Assembly: GCA_052388275.1 (NCBI GenBank)
Contig: JBQTII010000008.1
Coordinates: 43,120-107,119 of the forward strand
Reading direction: 5' to 3'
Length of the DNA stretch: 64,000 nt
Origin: JBQTII01 sp052388275
GTDB lineage: Bacteria; Actinomycetota; Actinomycetes; Sporichthyales; Sporichthyaceae
A model generated the notes under the pieces. The model worked only from the letters and a program-made list of their open reading frames with translations. It searched no databases and was not told the DNA's origin. Shown piece by piece: positions 1 to 6,596 of this stretch (position 1 is its first letter; each line of letters begins with the position of its first letter). The position numbers and the translations under genes are program-made.

Positions 1-67
1 GGGCGCAGCGGCTTTGGTGGCGCTGATGTGGAAGAGCGGCGCACCGGTTTGTGAAAGTAAACGACCA

Positions 68-82
68 CGGTTATCGTTTCGA
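68..82 (+). promoter_or_regulatory. Candidate Zur operator upstream of rpsN2
   Basis: The 15-mer CGGTTATCGTTTCGA, centred on C75, shares the core TTATC(A/G)TT with the stronger sites near 8083, 8211 and 11604. It lies about 30 nt before a zinc-free S14 gene, a classic Zur target. The right arm is degenerate, so this is the weakest of the four sites. Confidence 0.45.
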
Positions 83-113
83 GGAAGTCATTGGCGAAGC
101 GAGGGAACCTCAG

Positions 114-419
114 GTGGCAAAGAAGAGCAAGGTGGCCCGTAACGAGCATCGTCGGGCGATCGTCGAGCGCTACGCCGTGCGCCGCGGGGAACTTAAGGAG
201 ATCATTCGCCGCCCCGGCACCTCCGTTGCCGATCGCACCGCTGCCCAGGCCGAGCTGACCCGCCAACCGCGCGATGCCAGTGCCACCCGGCTGCGCAACC
301 GCGATTCGGTCGACGGCCGTCCCCGCGGCTATGTCGGGGTATTCGGGCTCTCCCGAGTCAACCTGCGCAAGGCGGCGCACGCCGGATACCTGCCCGGTGT
401 TCGCAAGGCGAGCTGGTAG
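114..419 (+). CDS. rpsN2: 30S ribosomal protein S14, zinc-independent paralogue
   Basis: 101-residue S14 of the long type, with no cysteine and therefore no zinc ribbon. Such C-minus copies replace the zinc-binding S14 during zinc starvation and free ribosomal zinc. The GTG start gives the N-terminus VAKKSKVARNEHRR and has an AGGG Shine-Dalgarno 8 nt upstream; an in-frame codon at 51 would add residues foreign to the family. A Zur-like site precedes it and a CobW GTPase gene follows 52 nt later, the arrangement known from other actinobacterial zinc regulons. The first 54 bases of the window may be the end of a further gene (a frame closes at 52-54), but its product is not recognisable. Confidence 0.93.
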   Translation: MAKKSKVARNEHRRAIVERYAVRRGELKEIIRRPGTSVADRTAAQAELTRQPRDASATRLRNRDSVDGRPRGYVGVFGLSRVNLRKAAHAGYLPGVRKASW

Positions 420-471
420 AGCGACCTGGTGGCGCTGTTCACCCGTGACCCCGATGGACAAGGACACGATC

Positions 472-1485
472 ATGATTGAGGTCAAGGCATCCGACGCGCG
501 GGTCCCGGTGACCGTGCTCACCGGCTTCCTGGGCTCGGGGAAAACCACACTGCTCAACCGCATCCTTACCGAGGAGCACGGGATGCGGATCGCGGTGATC
601 GAGAACGAGTTCGGTGAGGTCGGCATCGACGACGCCCTTGTGCTCGACGCCGAAGAAGAGATCTTCGAGATGAACAACGGCTGCATCTGCTGCACCGTGC
701 GCGGGGACCTGATCCGCATCCTCGGTGCGCTGATGCGTCGCAAAGACAAGTTCGACCGAATCCTGATCGAGACTACGGGGCTGGCCGACCCGGCCCCGGT
801 CGCGCAGACCTTCTTCATGGACGACGAAATCGCCTCGCAGCTGCGCTTGGACGCCATCGTGACCCTCGTCGATGCCGCGCACGTACGCCCGCACCTGGAC
901 GAGGTTAAGCCCGAGGGTGTGGAGAACGAGGCGATCGAGCAGATCGCCTTCGCCGACCGCATCGTGCTCAACAAGCTCGACCTCGTCGACGAGGCGACGG
1001 TGGCCGACATCGTGACTCGGATCCGGTCTATCAATTCCTTTGTCGAGATCCTGCCCACCACCCACGCCGGCGTGGAACTCAAGGCGATCCTCGACGTCGG
1101 CGCGTTCGACCTGGCCCGCGTGCTCGCCGATGACCCGACCTTCCTGACCGACACCGAACACCAGCACGACCTCACCGTCACCAGCGTCGGTATCGAGGTG
1201 GTCGGTGAGCTCGACCGGGCACGCACCAACGAATGGCTCGGGGAACTGCTGCGCGACAAGGGCGGGGATATCTTCCGGTCCAAGGGCATCCTGGCCACCA
1301 GCGACTCGACCAAGCAGTGGGTGTTCCAGGGCGTGCACATGCTCATCGACGCCACCAACGGCCGCGAGTGGCGCAAGGATGAGCCTCGCCGCAACCGACT
1401 GGTGTTCATCGGGCGCAACCTCGACCGCGGCGAACTCGAACGCGGCTTCGCCGCGTGCCTGGCGCACGCTCCGGTGCCCGCGTGA
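472..1485 (+). CDS. CobW/YciC-family zinc-homeostasis GTPase (COG0523)
   Basis: 337-residue G3E-class P-loop GTPase, thought to act as a zinc chaperone or insertase under zinc limitation. Walker A is GFLGSGKTT (residues 18-26), ENEFGEVGID follows at 44-53, the metal-binding CxCC motif CICC is at 71-74, and IETTGLADP follows. The C-terminal half is the usual CobW-C domain. I chose ATG 472 over ATG 454 because AAGGA lies 7 nt before it. The gene is linked to rpsN2 and its stop overlaps the next start by GTGA, so the three downstream products probably share its zinc-starvation control. Confidence 0.9.
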   Translation: MIEVKASDARVPVTVLTGFLGSGKTTLLNRILTEEHGMRIAVIENEFGEVGIDDALVLDAEEEIFEMNNGCICCTVRGDLIRILGALMRRKDKFDRILIETTGLADPAPVAQTFFMDDEIASQLRLDAIVTLVDAAHVRPHLDEVKPEGVENEAIEQIAFADRIVLNKLDLVDEATVADIVTRIRSINSFVEILPTTHAGVELKAILDVGAFDLARVLADDPTFLTDTEHQHDLTVTSVGIEVVGELDRARTNEWLGELLRDKGGDIFRSKGILATSDSTKQWVFQGVHMLIDATNGREWRKDEPRRNRLVFIGRNLDRGELERGFAACLAHAPVPA

Positions 1486-2510
1486 GTCTTGTGGGGATGG
1501 CGCTCGCGGAACAGATCGCCTGGCGCCTGAGCGTCGACGATTCGCCGGTAGCCCTGGCGGCGACGCCCGAGCAGGTCGTGGTCGGTGGAGCGGAAGGCTT
1601 GGTGTGGCGAGCCGAGATCGGTGATGTGGCCGCTGCTGAGATTCTGCGGCTGGCCGGTGGAGTGCTCCAGGTCGCGTTGTCACCGTCGGGCCGCGCCATT
1701 GCCGCGACCGGACCGCTCGGGCACGCGGTGCGGTCGAGTGCGGGCACGCTAGCCATGTCCGACACCGGCGCGTGGTCGGCGACCGCCGTGTGGTCCAGCG
1801 AGCGTGCGGTCGCCATAGCCTCGGGCTCGCGGGCCTTGGTGTGCAACGAGGCCGGTGTCGTGTTGTGGTCCACCGCGCCCGCGCCGAGCACCGTCACCGA
1901 CCTGTGCTGGCTGCGGGACGGGCGTCGCCTGGCAGTGGCTTCCTACAACGCGGTGCGCTGCCATGAGCGCCATCAGGCCGAGCCGGTCGTCAGCTACGAC
2001 TACGTCGGTTCGCATCTGGTGGTGGCGGCAGCCTCGACGGGCAAGTACCTGTGCAGCGGCAACCAGGACGCCTCCATCCACATCTGGCGTATTCGGGACG
2101 CTCACGAGATGACGATGTCGGGCTACCGTTCCAAGATCTCCCGGATCGCCTTCGACCCCAGTGGGCGCTGGCTGGCCGCCGACGGCGGGCCGGAGATCAC
2201 GGTGTGGGACTTCGACGGGAAGGGGCCGGCCGGTCGCTACCCGCGCATCCTGGCCTGCCATCGCGCGATTACCGCTTTCGCCTGGCGTCCGGCAGGCCCG
2301 GCGCAGCTGGCCAGCGGTGGCTCCGAGGGAATCGTTGCGCTGTGGGCGGCCTCGACCGGGACCGAGGGTAAGGACATGCGCCCGGTGCGCGAGTTCGACC
2401 TGGGGGAGTCGATCACCGCGCTCAGTTGGGCCGGCCCGGCTCTGCTGATCGCCGCCGATCGGTCTGGGACGGTAACCGCGCTGCGGGTTCCGCCCGGTCC
2501 TCTGGTGTGA
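1482..2510 (+). CDS. WD40-repeat protein coupled to the CobW gene
   Basis: 342-residue cytoplasmic protein made of beta-propeller repeats. Typical blade ends are visible, such as ASIHIWRIRD, GPEITVWDFDG and GIVALWAAST, giving about six to seven blades and no enzymatic motif. The GTG start overlaps the CobW stop as GTGA, so translation of the two is coupled. WD40 propellers are usually scaffolds. The context suggests a partner of the CobW GTPase or of its client protein, but nothing in the sequence identifies that client. No signal peptide or membrane segment is present. Confidence 0.8.
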   Translation: MSLVGMALAEQIAWRLSVDDSPVALAATPEQVVVGGAEGLVWRAEIGDVAAAEILRLAGGVLQVALSPSGRAIAATGPLGHAVRSSAGTLAMSDTGAWSATAVWSSERAVAIASGSRALVCNEAGVVLWSTAPAPSTVTDLCWLRDGRRLAVASYNAVRCHERHQAEPVVSYDYVGSHLVVAAASTGKYLCSGNQDASIHIWRIRDAHEMTMSGYRSKISRIAFDPSGRWLAADGGPEITVWDFDGKGPAGRYPRILACHRAITAFAWRPAGPAQLASGGSEGIVALWAASTGTEGKDMRPVREFDLGESITALSWAGPALLIAADRSGTVTALRVPPGPLV

Positions 2511-2517
2511 TGGCGGG

Positions 2518-2919
2518 ATGCGAGCTGGCAGACCCTGCACCGGGTCGCTGTGTCGGGGTTGTTGCTGCGGTACCCGGCGCAAGCACCCCGACACCGACCA
2601 CGCCTGGCAACTGGAGCGGCTGCTCGCCGCCGCCCGCACCTGCGGTGGTCAGGTAGAGGTCCGGGCTACCGAATGCCTGGACTACTGCGCGGCCGGCAAC
2701 ATCATCGTGATCAATCCCTCGGGGGTGGGCCGCGCGCACGGCGCCAAGCCGGTGTGGCTCGGCTTTGTGCTCGATGACGCTCGCCTGGAACCGATCATCG
2801 ACTGGGTGCTGGCCGGGGGCCCCGGTGTCGCCCCGATCCCGCCCAAGGTCGATCTGCTGGTGGTGAGCCCACCCGTCGAGGAGCGACGGGCTCGAGCCAA
2901 GCGCGCTCGGCGTAGCTGA
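2518..2919 (+). CDS. Thioredoxin-like [2Fe-2S] ferredoxin
   Basis: 133-residue protein with an N-terminal cysteine cluster (LCRGCCCGTRRKHP) and a later ECLDYC, i.e. Cx3C, followed by NIIVINP. This is the cysteine arrangement of thioredoxin-fold [2Fe-2S] ferredoxins. The C-terminal tail is basic and probably disordered. The gene starts 8 nt after the WD40 stop, so it is the last gene of the rpsN2-cobW-WD40 run. The Shine-Dalgarno is weak (GGCGGG). Its redox partner is unknown; an iron-sulphur protein in a zinc-starvation operon may substitute for, or repair, a zinc enzyme (inference). Confidence 0.75.
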   Translation: MRAGRPCTGSLCRGCCCGTRRKHPDTDHAWQLERLLAAARTCGGQVEVRATECLDYCAAGNIIVINPSGVGRAHGAKPVWLGFVLDDARLEPIIDWVLAGGPGVAPIPPKVDLLVVSPPVEERRARAKRARRS

Positions 2920-2954
2920 GCGAGCACAGCTCCAAGCCGATCGGGGTTTGGCGA

Positions 2955-3080
2955 TCAAGCGTAGATGTCCGCAGGGCTCTCCAACGTCAGCTGAGGGTCC
3001 ATCAGCTCGCGTAGGCGGGCGTCGAAACCGCGGCGCGAAAACAGGAACCGGTGAACGCCCGGATAGGCCCCGGCGTGCAT
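2955..3080 (-). CDS. 41-residue small ORF behind a hairpin-masked ribosome site
   Basis: The 41-residue reading MHAGAYPGVHRFLFSRR (first 17 shown) has GC-rich third positions typical of real genes here and ends in TGA at 2955. A strong GGAAGGA Shine-Dalgarno stands 7 nt before the ATG. It follows mogA by 84 nt on the same strand and stays in mogA's frame after the mogA stop, so it could instead be the remnant of a longer downstream gene or a detached mogA tail. There is no membrane segment, no cysteine and no recognised family. Confidence 0.4.
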   Translation of the reverse strand: MHAGAYPGVHRFLFSRRGFDARLRELMDPQLTLESPADIYA

Positions 3081-3082
3081 GA

Positions 3083-3119
3083 AAATATCCTTCCCAGGAT
3101 TTTCTGGTGCAGGATATTT
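3083..3119 (-). promoter_or_regulatory. Nested inverted repeat masking a Shine-Dalgarno sequence
   Basis: On the minus strand AAATATCCT (3119-3111) pairs perfectly with AGGATATTT (3091-3083). An inner stem CCAG/CTGG closes the intervening 19 nt. The 3' arm contains part of the GGAAGGA ribosome site of the 41-codon ORF. The stretch is conspicuously A/T-rich for this genome. It could be an RNA switch, an operator, or a weak terminator after mogA. Confidence 0.5.
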
Positions 3120-3164
3120 ATTCTCGCTGGGCTCGGAATCCCTCTTGGCCTCCCGTGACCGCCG

Positions 3165-3680
3165 TCACCGGAGCTCCATGCGGGGGCCGCCCGCGAGGAA
3201 GATGCAGCCGGGTACGGCTGGCAGGACCGCGCGCAGGCAGACCTCGACCGAGGATGGCGAGCCGGGCAGGTTGACGACCAGGGTGTGCCCCCGCATGCCG
3301 GCGATCTGCCTTGACATGATGGCGGTCGGAACTTCGCGAACAGACGCAGCGCGCATGGCCTCACCGAAGCCGGGCAGCAGGCGATCGCACACGGCTGCGG
3401 TGGCCTCGGGGGTGACGTCGCGCGGCGCCGGTCCGGTCCCGCCGGTGGTGATCACCAGGGCGCAGCAGTCGCCCTCGGCGAGCGCGATGATCGCCGCTTC
3501 GATCTGCGGCTGCTCGTCGGGAACCAGAGCGTGGCAGGGCTGCCAGCCGGGTGCGAGGTGGCGATCGAGGAAGGCAGCGACAGCTGGGCCGCCGAGGTCG
3601 ACGTACTCGCCGCGACTGGCCCTGTCCGAGACGGTAAGCACGCCGATACGCACCCCGTCGCTCGCAGGATCCGCAGGCAC
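3165..3680 (-). CDS. mogA: Molybdopterin adenylyltransferase-like protein (MogA/MoaB)
   Basis: 171 residues, the usual length for stand-alone MogA/MoaB. It carries the MPT-binding signature TTGGTGPAPRDVTPEAT near residues 78-94, a start GVLTVSDRASRGEY, and NLPGSPSSVEVCL near the end. The family adenylylates molybdopterin before metal insertion in molybdenum-cofactor synthesis. It starts 2 nt after the PhyH-like gene, so it is part of the minus-strand operon headed by the FAD protein near 8 kb. No other Moco gene is nearby, and a MogA under a Zur-like promoter is odd; a specialised role is possible. Confidence 0.88.
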   Translation of the reverse strand: MPADPASDGVRIGVLTVSDRASRGEYVDLGGPAVAAFLDRHLAPGWQPCHALVPDEQPQIEAAIIALAEGDCCALVITTGGTGPAPRDVTPEATAAVCDRLLPGFGEAMRAASVREVPTAIMSRQIAGMRGHTLVVNLPGSPSSVEVCLRAVLPAVPGCIFLAGGPRMELR

Positions 3681-3682
3681 GC

Positions 3683-4297
3683 TTAGCCCTCTCGGTCTGG
3701 ACGCTCGATGGTCAACGTCGTGCCCGCGCCGTCAGCTTCATTGACATTCAGAACTCGAAAACGTAGCAGGCGCGCGGCGAGGGCTCCGCTCCCGGGATAA
3801 TGGCGCCACAGGCGGGCGTCGAAGGCGATGACGTCGCCCGGTTCGGCCGGGACCGCAACCCCACCGAATTCGCCGGGACATGCTCGTGGGTCGGCATGTG
3901 CGAGCGACGCGATGTCGCGCGGATTCAAGCCGGTTGGCAGAGCGTGGCTACCCGGAAGGAAGCGAAGCGCGTCATCGCCGCGCTGTGCGTGGTTGTACAC
4001 GTGCAGCGCGACCTCGGTGAGGGGATGCGGCGCCGAGTCGTGATGCCAGCCGCCGACGACGATCGCCAACGAGCGGACGATAGGGCGAACTGGTCGGGCC
4101 AGCAATTGGGCGGCGATCTCGCCCCCGTCAATCTGATCGGCGAGGTCGAGTTCATTGTTGTGCGCGTTCGAGGGCTTGTACCAAGAAGGAAGCACGACGA
4201 AGCCGAACGCCCGAAATGTGAGTGCGTCACCGGCCGCCAGATGACGCGCGGTTTTCGAAGCGCACTGGGGTAGGCGCCCGACGGGGTCACCGCACAC
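3683..4297 (-). CDS. PhyH-like Fe(II)/2-oxoglutarate dioxygenase
   Basis: 204 residues with the double-stranded beta-helix pattern of the phytanoyl-CoA dioxygenase family. It has the iron ligands HxD in GWHHDSAPH (H85, D87), the family run LRFLPGSHALP (111-121), and PAEPGDVIAFDARLWRHYPG with a distal His at 166, followed by arginines that could hold 2-oxoglutarate. It starts at GTG 4297 with AGGAAGG 8 nt upstream and lies 2 nt after the preceding gene. A substrate cannot be read from sequence; hydroxylation of a small metabolite or metallophore precursor is only a guess from context. Confidence 0.72.
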   Translation of the reverse strand: MCGDPVGRLPQCASKTARHLAAGDALTFRAFGFVVLPSWYKPSNAHNNELDLADQIDGGEIAAQLLARPVRPIVRSLAIVVGGWHHDSAPHPLTEVALHVYNHAQRGDDALRFLPGSHALPTGLNPRDIASLAHADPRACPGEFGGVAVPAEPGDVIAFDARLWRHYPGSGALAARLLRFRVLNVNEADGAGTTLTIERPDREG

Positions 4298-4299
4298 GG

Positions 4300-4614
4300 T
4301 TATGCCCTTCCTGATGATCCGTCAGGGCAGATAGCATCGACCAGCCGGGTGGCGGCGCGCTGCGCACCCCACAGGTTGCGACCGGCCGGACCGAGTTCGA
4401 GTTCGGCCAACGGGCCCATGACGTGCAGACCTGGGGCGACCTGCAGGCTTTGGTCCACAACGGGCCACCCGTCAACCCGCCTGATGACCCAAGGCCACGC
4501 GGCGAGGGGGCCGGGCTCAGGATCGACCACCGTGACCCGGGCGCCGCGCGCGGACAGCGCCGCAGCGGCCGCCAGACCGTGCGGGCCGAAGCCCACCACG
4601 ACAACCCGGGTCAC
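4300..4614 (-). CDS. Miniaturised FAD/NAD(P)-binding protein with internal deletion
   Basis: 104 residues that join two separated parts of a flavin mono-oxygenase-like protein. The N-terminus is a clean dinucleotide fold (VVVVGFGPHGLAAAAALS, then RVTVVDP). After about 35 residues it jumps to a C-terminal segment of the type LHVMGPLAELELGPAGRN that normally closes a protein of 400 residues or more. The catalytic middle and NADPH domain are missing, yet start, Shine-Dalgarno (GAGG, 8 nt) and frame are intact and it sits neatly in the operon. It is either a decaying remnant or a real small FAD-binding protein working with the full-length FAD protein upstream. Confidence 0.6.
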   Translation of the reverse strand: MTRVVVVGFGPHGLAAAAALSARGARVTVVDPEPGPLAAWPWVIRRVDGWPVVDQSLQVAPGLHVMGPLAELELGPAGRNLWGAQRAATRLVDAICPDGSSGRA

Positions 4615-4624
4615 GGGACCGGCC

Positions 4625-5242
4625 TCACGCCATCACACGGGCACGCCCCGTGCCGCCGTGCGGGAGCCGACGGGAGGCAGATCTGATGTAGAGCCACATC
4701 GCGATCACCATCGGAATAGTCACCACGCTGTTGTAGAACATGTGCAACTCGAAGCGCAGGAAGAACAACTGCGCCAGCGAGGTCGGCACCGGCTCGCCGT
4801 CGAGGTTGTGCCCGGTGAGCCTCTGCACGAGCAGCAGCAGGTGCTCGATGTGATGCCAGAACTGCAAGGCCAGGGCCGCAGTCCACCACCTGCGCGCGGC
4901 ACCCTGGAACCCGGGGCGTAGCAGGAACAGGCCGATCAGCATCGCAAGCGCATAGCTGTAGTGCAGCCACTCCGAGGTGACCAGCGAGGGGAACGGTTCA
5001 CCCAGAGCTCCACGTGCCTGCGCCCGGGGGACGTCGAAAACCCAGATCTGGATCGCTTGCACAGCGTGCTCGACCCAGTGCGAGGCGACGATCACCATAA
5101 AGATCATCAAGGCGTTGATGTGACACGGCCCGTTGATGGCGGGGATCACGCCCCGCCATCGCGAGGCGGCCGGATCCACCGCGGCGCGGCAGTCCGGAGC
5201 GGGGGCGCTGGCAAGCCCTGCCGCCCCGAGGTCAGCGGACAT
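4625..5242 (-). CDS. Histidine-rich integral membrane protein
   Basis: 205 residues with about four hydrophobic helices. Histidines recur at helix faces: CHINALMIFM, SHWVEHAVQ, LHYSYALAM, WHHIEHLLLL and FELHMFYNS. The spacing (HxxxH, HHxxH) resembles metal-binding membrane enzymes such as hydroxylases or desaturases, but no complete known motif is present. The start overlaps the end of the Tat-exported protein gene by 11 nt. In a zinc-starvation operon the histidines could carry or sense a metal (inference). No family name can be given from sequence alone. Confidence 0.6.
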   Translation of the reverse strand: MSADLGAAGLASAPAPDCRAAVDPAASRWRGVIPAINGPCHINALMIFMVIVASHWVEHAVQAIQIWVFDVPRAQARGALGEPFPSLVTSEWLHYSYALAMLIGLFLLRPGFQGAARRWWTAALALQFWHHIEHLLLLVQRLTGHNLDGEPVPTSLAQLFFLRFELHMFYNSVVTIPMVIAMWLYIRSASRRLPHGGTGRARVMA

Positions 5243-5915
5243 TTATCTCGCCGAGGACGATCGTTGAGCCGAACATCGCCCAGTTCTCGATCAGATGTGA
5301 CGGGGTGGCAGTCGGGTTGCTCGCCGGGGTCCAGAAGGCGGTCAGGAAGTGCAGGTAGAACTCGTCGAGGCGGGTGCCCTTGTGATCCAGGCCTTCGGCC
5401 CGGAAGGGGTGGATGACGTCCTCGACGACCTGGGAGCCCATCGTGGTGATCGAGCGCATTCGGCCGGCCACAAAGATCCGGTTGCGGCGGGTGTCCACGT
5501 CGTAGCGGTCAATCCGGGTGGAGTACATCATCATCGCGAACGGTCCAGTGGTCGCTAAGCCGGTCGGGATGGCAGCGGTCATCGGGATCGCACCGCCGGA
5601 GTTGCCGAGCGATCCGACGCCGCAGGAGACCGAGTTCGGGTTCAGCGTGAACGAGGAGAGCCCGAACCCGGTGTCGGGGCCCGAGTGCATGCCGGCTCCG
5701 GCGTTCTGCATGACATCACCCAGGCCGTTCTTGCCCGATTTTCCCTGGCGAGAGCGAATCTTGTCCGCGTCGGCCGAGGCGGATTGACCGCCCGCCGCGA
5801 CTGCGACCACGCCGGCGGCAGCGACGCCGCCGACGCCGGCCAGCGCCCGCAGTGCTCGGCGCCGCTGGGGATCCGCCGCGCCGGCCTGAGTGCGGGACCG
5901 ATGGATGTTGTTCAT
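5232..5915 (-). CDS. Tat-exported protein of unknown function
   Basis: 227 residues. The N-terminus has a twin-arginine signal (PQRRRALRALAGVGG) followed by an alanine/valine-rich hydrophobic stretch and SASA before the mature part. The mature region of about 180 residues has no cysteine pair and contains a glycine/methionine-rich section (TGPFAMMMYSTRIDRYDVD) and a compact C-terminal domain. I chose ATG 5915 because AAGGAA lies about 8 nt upstream and the Tat signal begins right after it. Tat export usually means folding, often with a cofactor, before transport. It is cotranscribed with the histidine-rich membrane protein, a likely partner. Confidence 0.72.
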   Translation of the reverse strand: MNNIHRSRTQAGAADPQRRRALRALAGVGGVAAAGVVAVAAGGQSASADADKIRSRQGKSGKNGLGDVMQNAGAGMHSGPDTGFGLSSFTLNPNSVSCGVGSLGNSGGAIPMTAAIPTGLATTGPFAMMMYSTRIDRYDVDTRRNRIFVAGRMRSITTMGSQVVEDVIHPFRAEGLDHKGTRLDEFYLHFLTAFWTPASNPTATPSHLIENWAMFGSTIVLGEINVR

Positions 5916-6162
5916 GGAGGTTCCTTTCACCTTGGTGAACACCTGTGCGGGCTGTCCGCTCAGGTGGATCTGTGGGAGGGATTTCCTGGCCACGGAAGAG
6001 CGCGGCAGGGGGTAGCAGTCGTCGGCGTCGCGTTCGCGGTGCTGGGGCGTCCGGGGCGAGGGTGCCGTGGCGCGTCGCGTCAATCTGCGCCGCGCCGCAG
6101 CGCCGGCAGTAGCGACAGTCGGGTGCGTTCAGATGGCAGCATCGACAGCATGGCGTGCTCAC
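5716..6162 (-). CDS. Zinc-ribbon coding segment, 3' end uncertain
   Basis: Starting at a GTG that overlaps the previous stop as GTGA, the reading gives VSTPCCRCCHLNAPDC then RYCRRCGAAQ, a convincing four-cysteine zinc ribbon. The frame stays open to 5716, but from 5915 it runs antiphase through the Tat protein gene, and codon use becomes poor soon after the ribbon. The true product is therefore probably a short ribbon of 40-80 residues, a frameshifted gene, or an assembly error. A zinc-ribbon protein in a zinc-starvation operon is noteworthy. Confidence 0.35.
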   Translation of the reverse strand: MSTPCCRCCHLNAPDCRYCRRCGAAQIDATRHGTLAPDAPAPRTRRRRLLPPAALFRGQEIPPTDPPERTARTGVHQGERNLHEQHPSVPHSGRRGGSPAAPSTAGAGRRRRRRCRRRGRSRGGRSIRLGRRGQDSLSPGKIGQERPG

Positions 6163-6596
6163 CACAGCTGCCCCCCGGACAGGCGCCATCGCGGAAGCAG
6201 CACACGCAGCGGGCCCTGCACCATGAGCCAGACCGCGACCCACGCCGTGAGGACGGGCACCACGAAGCTGGACGCCGAACTCGGGCGAAGCTCGACCGGC
6301 AGCACGGTCACGGCCAAGGCGAGGGGCGTGAGTTCGGCGAACACCGCCAACAGTGCCACCAAGGAGGGCCAGTCCCGCTCTGCTCGGCGCTGCTGCAGGC
6401 CGTGATAGATCCCCTCCCAGATGATCCCGAGCAAAGTCATCAGTACCAGCACCGCGACGACACTTCCCGCGGACTGCATGAGGTTGCTCGACTGCCGCCC
6501 GGGAAGGGTGGCGGCGGCGACCAGGGCGGCGGGTAGCCCGCAGGTCAGGGTCATCAGCAGGCGGGTCTGCACCCGCCCGCGAAGGGTGAGCGTCAC
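6159..6596 (-). CDS. Four-helix membrane protein
   Basis: 145 residues with four predicted membrane helices, around residues 12-30, 43-64, 77-97 and 105-126. A conserved-looking cytoplasmic loop GIIWEGIYHGLQQRRAER lies between helices two and three. The GTG start at 6596 overlaps the upstream FAD-protein stop as GTGA; upstream starts would overlap that gene by 70 nt. No transporter or enzyme motif is visible. Its position between the FAD protein and the Tat protein suggests a membrane anchor or electron-transfer partner (inference). Confidence 0.65.
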   Translation of the reverse strand: MTLTLRGRVQTRLLMTLTCGLPAALVAAATLPGRQSSNLMQSAGSVVAVLVLMTLLGIIWEGIYHGLQQRRAERDWPSLVALLAVFAELTPLALAVTVLPVELRPSSASSFVVPVLTAWVAVWLMVQGPLRVLLPRWRLSGGQLW

